NCBI GenBank assembly: GCA_030613125.1
Contig: JAUWMO010000198.1
Coordinates: forward strand, 1-6,561
Source of the DNA: Bacteroidota bacterium
GTDB taxonomy: Bacteria > Bacteroidota > Bacteroidia > Bacteroidales > VadinHA17
Length of the DNA: 6,561 nucleotides
Direction: 5' to 3'
Shown piece after piece: positions 1 through 6,561 of this stretch. The first letter of the stretch is position 1. The number at the start of each line of letters is the position of its first letter. The notes below the pieces were generated by a model that was not told where the DNA came from, made no database searches, and saw only the letters and a program-made list of their open reading frames with translations. Both the position numbers and the translations under genes were made by a program.

Positions 1-1086
1 ACCGGAATGATAGGTGATCCTTCAGGGAAATCACAGGAAAGGAACCTGCTGGATGAAAAAACATTGAGGCACAATCAGGAACGCATTAAAAAACAGCTTT
101 CACATTTTCTTGATTTTGATTCAGGCAACCCTAATGAAGCCATTATGGTAAACAACTATGACTGGATGAAAAATTACAGTTACCTTGATTTCATCCGTGA
201 AATAGGGAAGCATATCACTGTAAATTATATGATGTCGAAAGACTCTGTAAAATCCCGTCTTGGTTCTGATTCCAAATTCGGAATGTCCTATACGGAATTC
301 TCATATCAACTGGTTCAAGGGACTGACTTCCTGCATCTTTACCAGACAATGAATTGCAAAATCCAGATGGGTGGATCAGACCAGTGGGGTAATATTGTAA
401 CGGGCACAGAATTGATCCGGCGGAAAACCGGTGGAGAGGCTTATGCTCTTACCTGTCCGTTAATTACTAAGTCGGACGGTTCTAAATTTGGAAAAACTGA
501 AACAGGAAATATATGGCTTGATCCGGAAAAAACTTCGCCATATAAATTTTACCAATTCTGGCTGAATGTTTCAGATAAGGACGCCGAACAATACATTAAG
601 ATATTCACAATGCTTTCACAAGAGGAGATAGACACACTGACAGAAGAACATAAACATGCCCCTCATTTGAGAATCTTACAAAAAAAACTTGCAAAAGAGG
701 TGACAATTTTAACTCACGGTGAAGAAGAACTTGAAGCTGCTATCGAAGCATCTACCATTCTTTTTGGGAAAGGAACAACAGAAACTCTGAGAAAAATGAA
801 TGAAGTCACTTTTTTATCAGTTTTCGAAGGTGTTCCCAAGTTTAAAGTTGATCCTGGTATATTACCTTCCGGCGTATCAATTATGACTCTTCTAACAGAG
901 AAAACCAATATCTTCGCATCGAAAGGAGAGCTAAAAAGATTAGTAGCTGGTGGCGGACTGAGTCTGAATAAAGAAAAAATTTTGGACCTGGAAATAATTA
1001 TTAATGACACTTATTTACTTAACGGGCAATACATTCTTGTACAAAAAGGAAAAAAGAACTACTATCTGGTTGTAGTAATAAAATGA
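1..1086 (+). CDS. tyrS: Tyrosyl-tRNA synthetase, N-terminus missing at window edge
   Basis: This cytoplasmic class I aminoacyl-tRNA synthetase charges tRNA-Tyr with tyrosine using ATP. The frame is open from base 1 (Thr-Gly-Met-Ile-Gly-Asp-Pro-Ser-Gly), so the ATG at base 7 is an internal Met and not the start. By comparison with the E. coli enzyme, about 70 N-terminal residues, including the HIGH motif, lie upstream. Visible in order, numbering from the first codon, are TEFSYQLVQG (98-107), the tyrosine-site motif GGSDQWGN (124-131), the KMSKS-equivalent loop KFGKT (162-166) followed by the WLDPEKTSPYKFYQFW block, and a C-terminal S4-like RNA-binding domain from about residue 305 (LKRLVAGGGLSLN at 311). 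KFGKT is the normal form for this bacterial subgroup and is not a defect. The gene ends in TGA and looks intact at its 3' end. It is a housekeeping gene, probably not functionally linked to the polysaccharide genes that follow 104 bases later. Confidence 0.97.
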   Translation, partial: TGMIGDPSGKSQERNLLDEKTLRHNQERIKKQLSHFLDFDSGNPNEAIMVNNYDWMKNYSYLDFIREIGKHITVNYMMSKDSVKSRLGSDSKFGMSYTEFSYQLVQGTDFLHLYQTMNCKIQMGGSDQWGNIVTGTELIRRKTGGEAYALTCPLITKSDGSKFGKTETGNIWLDPEKTSPYKFYQFWLNVSDKDAEQYIKIFTMLSQEEIDTLTEEHKHAPHLRILQKKLAKEVTILTHGEEELEAAIEASTILFGKGTTETLRKMNEVTFLSVFEGVPKFKVDPGILPSGVSIMTLLTEKTNIFASKGELKRLVAGGGLSLNKEKILDLEIIINDTYLLNGQYILVQKGKKNYYLVVVIK

Positions 1087-1097
1087 TTATACTTTTG
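1070..1097 (+). promoter_or_regulatory. Possible Bacteroidetes-type promoter for the polysaccharide operon
   Basis: TTG at 1070-1072 is followed, after 17 bases, by TACTTTTG at 1090-1097. This fits the known Bacteroidetes primary sigma factor pattern of a -33 TTG/TTTG element and a -7 TAnnTTTG element. The upstream element lies inside the last codons of tyrS. Transcription would start shortly after 1100, leaving a leader of roughly 85-90 bases before the ATG at 1191. The motif is short and the DNA is AT-rich, so a chance match is possible, but the position in front of a new gene set is sensible. Confidence 0.35.
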
Positions 1098-1190
1098 TCA
1101 TGATAAATCAGTTAAGTCACTATAATAGTACAATACAAATGAGACTGCTTCTACCTGACTCAAAAAATCAACCCTAACCAAAATTTTACT

Positions 1191-2204
1191 ATGAAAGAAA
1201 ATCTGAGTAATGGCTTCGATTTCAATTCAACTAATCTGATCCTTTATCTATATTCCAGACGCAAACCCCTGATCCTGGTTTCAACCATTGCATTTGTAAT
1301 TTCGGTATTGGTTTCTTTGATGATAACCCCTCGTTACAGATCTACAGTTATCATGTTCCCTACCTCTTCAGTTTCTGTATCAGAGGTTTTGGTTTCCACT
1401 ACAGGAAGCAGCTCAAAATCAGGAATTTTGTCGTATGGAGAGGAAGAAGAAACAGAGCAACTTCTGCAGATACTTAATTCTGATGAGATCAAGGATAAGC
1501 TAATATGGAAACATGACCTGTTTAATCATTACCAGATCGATACCTCATCAAAGTACAAGTATACACTCTTATTTGCGAAAATGAAGAAGAATATCACATA
1601 CCGTAAAACTGAATACATGTCTGTCAGGATTGATGTTCTCGATACCGATCCCCAACTTGCAGCTGATATGGCAAATGATATTTCATCACTGCTTGATTCT
1701 ACAATAAACAGGATGCAGCAAAAAAGAGCTCTTGAAGCTTACCATATTGTGTCAAAAGAATATAAACAACTTCAGAATGAAATAACCGCTCTTGAAGACT
1801 CATTAAGGAATATCGGAAGACTTGGTGTGTATGATGTTGAAGCCCAGTCTCAAGGGCTTAATGAAGCATGGATTGACGCAGTTTCTTCTGGAAATACAGC
1901 CCTTACCAGGAAACTTGAAGATCAAATCAGGATTTTGGGTGAATATGGTGGGGACTATCTTTTTCTGAAGGAATTTCTGCAAAACGAAAGTGAACGGTTG
2001 AGTCTTTTAAAAGATAAATACACCCGTGCAAAAGTTGATGCTGAACAAAGTATGTCACATTCATTTATTGTTAGCAAAGCCAGGAAAGCCGAAAAGAAAA
2101 CTTATCCAAAAAGAAGTTATATTGTTTTATTGTCCACTTTCTCAGCTTTTCTTTTTGCACTTTTTATCCTGATCGTCTTTGATACATTTAAACGAAATGC
2201 CTGA
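1191..2204 (+). CDS. Wzz/GNVR-type polysaccharide chain-length regulator (co-polymerase), no kinase domain
   Basis: Predicted inner-membrane polysaccharide co-polymerase that sets the chain length of an O-antigen, capsule or exopolysaccharide made by a Wzy-type polymerase. The 337 residues show the family layout: a short cytoplasmic N-terminus, a first membrane helix at about 26-45 followed by PRYRSTV (the usual Wzz start of the periplasmic domain), an acidic GEEEETEQLLQILNS stretch at 83-97, a helical and probably coiled-coil periplasmic arm from about 155 to 285, then a proline (P306) just before the second membrane helix at about 311-330, and a 7-residue tail. The protein stops there, so it lacks the C-terminal BY-kinase domain found in fused Wzc proteins. 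The ATG at 1191 has only A-rich sequence upstream and no Shine-Dalgarno motif, which is usual in Bacteroidetes. Its stop overlaps the next gene's start by 8 bases. The family call is firm; the glycan it serves is unknown. Confidence 0.88.
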   Translation: MKENLSNGFDFNSTNLILYLYSRRKPLILVSTIAFVISVLVSLMITPRYRSTVIMFPTSSVSVSEVLVSTTGSSSKSGILSYGEEEETEQLLQILNSDEIKDKLIWKHDLFNHYQIDTSSKYKYTLLFAKMKKNITYRKTEYMSVRIDVLDTDPQLAADMANDISSLLDSTINRMQQKRALEAYHIVSKEYKQLQNEITALEDSLRNIGRLGVYDVEAQSQGLNEAWIDAVSSGNTALTRKLEDQIRILGEYGGDYLFLKEFLQNESERLSLLKDKYTRAKVDAEQSMSHSFIVSKARKAEKKTYPKRSYIVLLSTFSAFLFALFILIVFDTFKRNA

Positions 2205-3690
2205 AGCAGGTTTTTTCCCCACAATAAAACAAGACAGAAAGTCATTTTTTTGGTTATTTGGCTTATCAGCTTTGTTTATAATTGCTAATATTATTTTTAT
2301 CTCCTTCAGGATTTATGTTTTTAGTATTTTACCTCTTGCTCTGTTATTGATTTTACTTGCCTTTATTTCACTTGAAAAAGTCCTGATTGTAATTGTTTTT
2401 TTTACACCACTCTCTATACAATTAAAAGAATTTTATCCAGACCTGGGTATGAACCTGTATCTCCCCACTGAACCACTGTTGTTTCTTGTATTAGTGTTGT
2501 TTATAATAAAAATACTGCTTGAGGGAAACTATCCAAAGGAGATATTGAAACACCCTGTAACAATTGCTGTTCTTTTTTATATTATCTGGATATTTATTAC
2601 TTCAGTAAGCAGTACAATGCCACTGGTCTCTTTTAAGTTTTTACTTACCAGGATCTGGTTTGTTTTCGGATTCTATTTTTTGGGAGTTCTTTTTTTTCGG
2701 AACCCGAAGAATTTTTCACACTTTTTCACAGCATATATCTCCGGAATGTTATTGGTCGTGATCTTTGCTTTAATTAATCATGGCCAGGAAGGATTTGTAA
2801 ATCAACAAGCAGCACATGGGGCCCCGAATCCATTTTTTAGCGATCACACCTCATACGGGGCTGTTTTGGGAATGTTTCTTCCAATAATAATCGGATTAGC
2901 ATTCAGATCTGATATTTCAAAAATAAACCGTACCGGAGCCTGGGTATTAACGATTATTTTTTTGGGGGCTCTTGTTCTTTCATATTCACGTGCAGCATGG
3001 ATCAGTGTAATTTTAACATTATTGATTTTTGTTCTGTTAAAACTTAAGGTGAGGTTTAGTATTCTTCTTTTTATCAGCACATTAACATTGCTTTTTATTG
3101 TATTCTATTGGTCAGAAATATTGATGAAGCTTGAGGAAAACAGGCAGGATTCTTCCACTGATATGGCCCAGCATGTTCAATCTATTTCAAATATTTCTTC
3201 CGATGCTTCAAATCTTGAGAGGATAAACCGTTGGAAATCAGCCATACGAATGTTCAGGGAAAAGCCTTTGCTGGGGTGGGGCCCAGGGACTTATATGTTT
3301 CAGTATGCAGCATGGCAATACTCCCACGAAAAGACCATGATCAGTACCAATTTTGGTGATCGTGGTAATGCACATAGCGAATATATCGGCCCAATGGCAG
3401 AATCTGGAATATTCGGAGTTCTTTCTTATATAATGATTTTAATAACAGTATTGTACACAGGTTTTAATAATTATACCCGAAAAAGAATGTCAAGATACAG
3501 GTGGCTGTCTCTTGTGGTTAGCCTAGGATTGATAACATATGTTTTGCACGGATTTCTAAACAACTTTCTGGACACCGACAAAGTTTCAATTCCATTTTGG
3601 GGTTTTATTGGCTTGCTGGTCGCCCTTGATATTTATTATAAGGATACTGAGTTGAAAGCGAACGGTGTGAAAAAAGAAGTATTAGAATGA
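2197..3690 (+). CDS. O-antigen ligase/polymerase family (Wzy_C/WaaL-like) membrane protein
   Basis: Polytopic inner-membrane protein of 497 residues with about ten or more hydrophobic segments and one large periplasmic loop (about 305-405). It probably either joins lipid-linked repeat units (Wzy) or transfers the finished glycan to lipid A core or another acceptor (WaaL). Family marks are FFSDHTSYG (213-221), SYSRAAW (262-268) with its conserved Arg, the RINRWKSAIRMFREKPLLGWGPGTY block (342-366), and GNAHSEY (390-396), whose His393 fits the conserved loop histidine of ligases. Sequence alone does not separate ligase from polymerase; the adjacent Wzz-like gene favours a role with length control. 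The ATG at 2197 is chosen. A TTG at 2179 in the same frame would add six residues and lengthen the overlap to 26 bases, but ATG-2197 gives a compact 8-base overlap (ATGCCTGA) and a normal short cytoplasmic N-terminus. The stop overlaps the next gene's ATG in ATGA. Confidence 0.87.
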   Translation: MPEAGFFPTIKQDRKSFFWLFGLSALFIIANIIFISFRIYVFSILPLALLLILLAFISLEKVLIVIVFFTPLSIQLKEFYPDLGMNLYLPTEPLLFLVLVLFIIKILLEGNYPKEILKHPVTIAVLFYIIWIFITSVSSTMPLVSFKFLLTRIWFVFGFYFLGVLFFRNPKNFSHFFTAYISGMLLVVIFALINHGQEGFVNQQAAHGAPNPFFSDHTSYGAVLGMFLPIIIGLAFRSDISKINRTGAWVLTIIFLGALVLSYSRAAWISVILTLLIFVLLKLKVRFSILLFISTLTLLFIVFYWSEILMKLEENRQDSSTDMAQHVQSISNISSDASNLERINRWKSAIRMFREKPLLGWGPGTYMFQYAAWQYSHEKTMISTNFGDRGNAHSEYIGPMAESGIFGVLSYIMILITVLYTGFNNYTRKRMSRYRWLSLVVSLGLITYVLHGFLNNFLDTDKVSIPFWGFIGLLVALDIYYKDTELKANGVKKEVLE

Positions 3691-4613
3691 AAATATGGGT
3701 GATCAAAGCCATTGTGCAGAAGCTGATCTCTTTTTTACCCGGATCAAGGTACATCAATCTGTTTTTCCAGATGATTACCGGAAGATTAAAGCTAAACCGT
3801 GAAATTTTTTTTGATAAACTTGATCATTTAAAACAACACTTAAACAATTATTCAAATTTAAGCGGGACACAAATTCCGGAAAACATTATTGAGTTAGGTA
3901 CAGGTTGGTTTCCGGTTATACCTGTAGGATTTTACATTTCAGGCTCTAATAAAATCATTACAATAGATATTCATTTCCATGTAAGAAAGAAATTTATTCT
4001 GGAAACCCTTAAATTTTTCCTTGACCTTTACGAAGAAGGAGTATTGTCAAACTATCTGGGAACAATAATTCCATCACGAATTGAAAAAATACGGGAATTA
4101 TTGCTTTCAGAAGAAGTAATGGATTCTGCTACTATTTTCAACGAAATGAATATTCATCCGTTAACAGGTTCATTCGTTGAAATGGATCTCAGCGACTTAA
4201 CAATAAATTTGATTATTTCAAACAATACTCTTGAGCATATCAATCCACCGGAAATCAGGAAGATATTCCAAAAAATGATTTTATTGAGCAGACCCGGAAC
4301 AATTTTAAGTCATTTTATCGACATGTCTGATCATTTTTCTCATATCGATTCCTCGATTAGTGTATATAATTTCCTTAAATTCAACGATTTTGCATGGATA
4401 ATAATTAATAATAGTATTCAACCTCAAAACCGGGAGAGAATATCTTTTTACAGAAGACTTTTTACTGAATTTGATATTCCGTTAAGCTCTGAGATAGACC
4501 GTAAAGGAAACTCAAATGAAATTAGAAAAATAAAACTTGCAAAAAGGTTCAGATCATTATCTGAAGAAGAGCTGGCAATTACACATGCATATCTGGCGTC
4601 TAAAATAAAATAG
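3687..4613 (+). CDS. Predicted class I SAM-dependent methyltransferase of a polysaccharide cluster
   Basis: A 308-residue protein, predicted to move a methyl group from S-adenosylmethionine to an unknown acceptor; a sugar or glycan end is the inference from its neighbours. Class I fold marks are motif I IIELGTGWFPV (67-77, with the glycine-rich turn G71-T-G73), an acidic residue ending strand 2 (D94 in ITIDIH), D167 in FVEMDLSD, and the strand-4 block LIISNNTLEHI (175-185). Further on is a conserved-looking stretch SHFIDMSDHFSHIDSSISVYNFLKFND (208-234) that I associate with methyltransferases of glycan clusters. About 70 mostly helical residues sit between strand 2 and D167, longer than the minimal fold. 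The hydrophobic patches at 1-30 look amphipathic rather than a clear signal peptide, so the protein is probably cytoplasmic or membrane-associated. ATG-3687 overlaps the upstream stop by 4 bases, with an AAAGAAG (3673-3679) weak ribosome site. The acceptor is not recognisable. Confidence 0.75.
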   Translation: MKIWVIKAIVQKLISFLPGSRYINLFFQMITGRLKLNREIFFDKLDHLKQHLNNYSNLSGTQIPENIIELGTGWFPVIPVGFYISGSNKIITIDIHFHVRKKFILETLKFFLDLYEEGVLSNYLGTIIPSRIEKIRELLLSEEVMDSATIFNEMNIHPLTGSFVEMDLSDLTINLIISNNTLEHINPPEIRKIFQKMILLSRPGTILSHFIDMSDHFSHIDSSISVYNFLKFNDFAWIIINNSIQPQNRERISFYRRLFTEFDIPLSSEIDRKGNSNEIRKIKLAKRFRSLSEEELAITHAYLASKIK

Positions 4614-4735
4614 GATCAATTTAAAAAGTCTGTTCTCCAACTCTAATGTAGGAACATTCACTTAAAAAAAACAAAGATTATGGTTATCAATAAATTATAC
4701 TGATTATTAACACTTTATGTTACTGGCGAATACCC
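4614..4735. other. Convergent intergenic spacer, AT-rich, no clear terminator
   Basis: This 122-base spacer separates the ends of two genes that face each other. An A8 run at 4664-4671 reads as a T8 tract on the minus strand, about 65 bases after the receptor's stop. Only an imperfect stem (GTTATCA-like arms with an AT insertion, about 4683-4712) precedes it on that strand, so it may be a weak minus-strand terminator. A perfect but tiny hairpin (AATGT, loop AGGA, ACATT; 4645-4658) has no T-tract after it on either strand. No small gene or RNA gene is visible. Confidence 0.3.
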
Positions 4736-6561
4736 CTAATTAAGCAACTCATCATAAGTCCAGGTAATATAATACATCCCTCCAATCTGTGCTGACCCAA
4801 AACTGGTAGTATAATAGCTATTTAGCAGATTAGAGCTGCCAATTTTAATCCTTGACCTAAGATTCGGAAGGTGCAAGCTGACATGTGCATCAACAATTGA
4901 AAATGATGGAATCATAGCAGTTCCGAATGTTGATTCCCACAGGAAAGTTTCCTGCCACCTCCAGTTTAAATTGAATCCGACTACCCTGGTAATATACGGG
5001 TTACCAAAACCAAGATTAAATTTATACCGTGGGGTATTAAATTGAGATTGAAAGCCGGGTGGCGCATCCTGGATGCCTGCAAGTTCATTATATGAAATAT
5101 TCCCTTTCAGCATAAAAGACCTGCCAATCCTATATTCAGCCCCAAAAGCCCCTCCAAAAGCTGATACCGGGAAATCTGTGCTGACTGTAGTCTGGTATCT
5201 GATCTCTTCTTCAGTATATGGGTTTTGCACCAGGGTTTGAGTTGAAAGGAAGCCGTTATACCTGTTCCTGTACAGGTAAGTATCAATCAGCAGATGTTTG
5301 TTAAGTAATAGCCCTTTATAACCAATCTCAAAAGCTGTAACCCGTTCAGGTCTGAATTCCGGAATCTGATAAGGTCCGTCTTCTATTATAGGATGATCTG
5401 TAATGGGATTCCGCCCTGAAAGGGGATAGACTGGATTACCTGGAATGTTATATTTGTTATGCACCTCAGGAAGACCTCCTATGATAATATACGGTCCCAC
5501 ATTCAGGTCAACCATTTGGTCTGCAATAGATGGAAATCTGAAAGCAGTTTGTGCTGAAGCTCGAATAAAATGCGATATATCATTGCCTAAATTAATCACG
5601 ATTGATGCCCTGGGGGTAACTCTCCCCTTAAAAAATTTATTTTTATCATATCGGGCAGAACCTGTGATTTTTATTTGATTTGCAAAGAATTCCCTTGCAA
5701 CCTGGGCAAAAGCCCCGAACTGACTGAAATTAACAGGTTCCCCCGGTTCATCAAAGAAAATAGTTCCTTCACTATTTATAGAGTAATACCTGCCACTAGC
5801 CCCAACTATGAGTTCAACGAACTTCATAACCCGCGAAAAGTTATATAAACCTTCCATGTGATAAAGTTTACTTTTATCAATTACTTTGGCACCACCATCA
5901 CTCACAGGGGTGTTAGTGATCTGACTGAAATACTCATTGAATTCGGTCGATCCGGGAAGAGGAAAAGCAGGTTTGGAAGGATCAAATATATTTCCATTTC
6001 CATCACGGTTATCGGCAACCACACGTGCAAATTGATGCGCGTTAGCTTCAGGGTTTCCAATTAGAAGTTCTTGTGTAAATGCTCCAATATAATCTTCATA
6101 CCATTGTGCACTGGGTTTCCAGGCTTCATTGAGTTTTAAAGCTGCACCTCCGGCATCATAAGTGTCACCTGAATTGTCAATGGTTGTGTAGGCGCGCAGG
6201 TAAAACACAGGGCTTTTAATTTCGGCCCGGAAATTTGAAATATCAAAATTCCTGAGCGAAAAACGATTTTGTGCAGTATAAACGCTTGTGCCTCTGGCAA
6301 AACTGCCCTGGATAAAAGCTTCAAACTGATTGTTAAAACGGTAATGCAAAGAGCCACTAAGACGTAAATTATTTGTATGGTAATCTACCAGGTCTTTTTC
6401 AAGCCAACCTGTCCTGCTCACAATCTGGTCAGGAAACATTTCCACAATTCTTTGCACTTCTGCATCATATTCCGGTGTTCCGGGAATTAAACCGATAGCC
6501 TCTGCAACACCGGCTGCAACCTGAGGAGCCACATCTTTGAGGTTGACAGGAACAATAATAT
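4736..6561 (-). CDS. TonB-dependent outer-membrane receptor, C-terminal part (N-terminus beyond window)
   Basis: Outer-membrane beta-barrel that takes up a ligand with energy passed from TonB-ExbB-ExbD. The frame is open to the right edge (607 full codons); the GTG at 6532 is an internal Val and not a start. The signal peptide, any carboxypeptidase-regulatory-like domain, TonB box and most or all of the plug lie outside. Visible features are alternating amphipathic barrel strands such as LRLSGSLHYRFNNQFEAFIQGSF, the typical receptor phrase FRFPSIADQ (about 5517-5545), ERVTAFEIGYKGLLLNKHLLIDTYLYRNRYNGF, and a last-strand region SNLLNSYYTTSFGSAQIGG ending in YYITWTYDELLN. This ending differs from SusC-type receptors, which usually end in Phe, and no SusD-like gene follows, so glycan uptake by a SusCD pair is not supported. 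The ligand is unknown. The gene is convergent with the polysaccharide operon and probably unrelated to it. Confidence 0.92.
   Translation of the reverse strand, partial: IIVPVNLKDVAPQVAAGVAEAIGLIPGTPEYDAEVQRIVEMFPDQIVSRTGWLEKDLVDYHTNNLRLSGSLHYRFNNQFEAFIQGSFARGTSVYTAQNRFSLRNFDISNFRAEIKSPVFYLRAYTTIDNSGDTYDAGGAALKLNEAWKPSAQWYEDYIGAFTQELLIGNPEANAHQFARVVADNRDGNGNIFDPSKPAFPLPGSTEFNEYFSQITNTPVSDGGAKVIDKSKLYHMEGLYNFSRVMKFVELIVGASGRYYSINSEGTIFFDEPGEPVNFSQFGAFAQVAREFFANQIKITGSARYDKNKFFKGRVTPRASIVINLGNDISHFIRASAQTAFRFPSIADQMVDLNVGPYIIIGGLPEVHNKYNIPGNPVYPLSGRNPITDHPIIEDGPYQIPEFRPERVTAFEIGYKGLLLNKHLLIDTYLYRNRYNGFLSTQTLVQNPYTEEEIRYQTTVSTDFPVSAFGGAFGAEYRIGRSFMLKGNISYNELAGIQDAPPGFQSQFNTPRYKFNLGFGNPYITRVVGFNLNWRWQETFLWESTFGTAMIPSFSIVDAHVSLHLPNLRSRIKIGSSNLLNSYYTTSFGSAQIGGMYYITWTYDELLN

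Noticed and set aside
714..1010. 98-residue open frame on the minus strand within tyrS
   Set aside because: It lies wholly opposite a well-conserved tyrS coding region, and its serine/proline-rich translation resembles no protein I know.
1095..1126. TTGTCA and TATAAT resembling a classical sigma-70 promoter
   Set aside because: The spacer is 20 bases, too long for a good sigma-70 promoter, and the host appears to be a Bacteroidetes, whose main sigma factor uses a different pattern.
2844..3080. 78-residue minus-strand open frame inside the ligase/polymerase gene
   Set aside because: It lies opposite the conserved SYSRAAW region; its length is explained by the coding constraint of the real gene.
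4645..4658. Small hairpin AATGT-AGGA-ACATT as a terminator
   Set aside because: The stem is only 5 AT-rich pairs, and it is followed by an A-run on the plus strand and has the T-run on the wrong side on the minus strand.
5445..6064. Plus-strand open frames of 77 and 68 residues opposite the receptor gene
   Set aside because: They are antisense shadows of a clear receptor coding frame, with no ribosome site or recognisable protein content.
1..6561. CRISPR arrays, tRNA genes, insertion sequences or long direct repeats
   Set aside because: No regularly spaced repeats, no tRNA-like cloverleaf and no transposase reading frame were seen when reading both strands.

Overview
The window is about 6.6 kb of AT-rich bacterial DNA, most probably from a member of the Bacteroidetes (Bacteroidota). 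The evidence is a large TonB-dependent receptor of the Bacteroidetes type, a Wzz-like protein of the type common in that phylum, gene starts with little or no Shine-Dalgarno sequence, and a match to the Bacteroidetes promoter pattern (TTG, then TAnnTTTG) ahead of the middle genes. The species cannot be named from the sequence.

Layout: (1) bases 1-1086, + strand: the C-terminal five sixths of tyrosyl-tRNA synthetase, cut by the left edge. (2) 1087-1190: a 104-base gap with a plausible promoter at its left side. (3) 1191-4613, + strand: three tightly packed genes for cell-surface polysaccharide. They are a Wzz/GNVR chain-length regulator without a kinase domain, a polytopic O-antigen ligase/polymerase-type protein, and a predicted SAM-dependent methyltransferase. 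The open reading frames overlap by 8 and 4 bases, so they almost certainly form one operon with translational coupling. (4) 4614-4735: a convergent, AT-rich gap without a convincing hairpin terminator. (5) 4736-6561, - strand: the C-terminal 607 residues of a TonB-dependent outer-membrane receptor, cut by the right edge.

The three middle genes can be read as the late steps of surface-glycan assembly: polymer length control, polymerisation or transfer to a carrier, and methylation of a sugar or chain end. No glycosyltransferase, flippase, export porin or tyrosine kinase lies in the window, so the precursors must be made elsewhere. The pairing of a ligase/polymerase with a co-translated methyltransferase is the most interesting point. 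Nothing here shows a clearly new class of system; the rest is ordinary core and surface genes.
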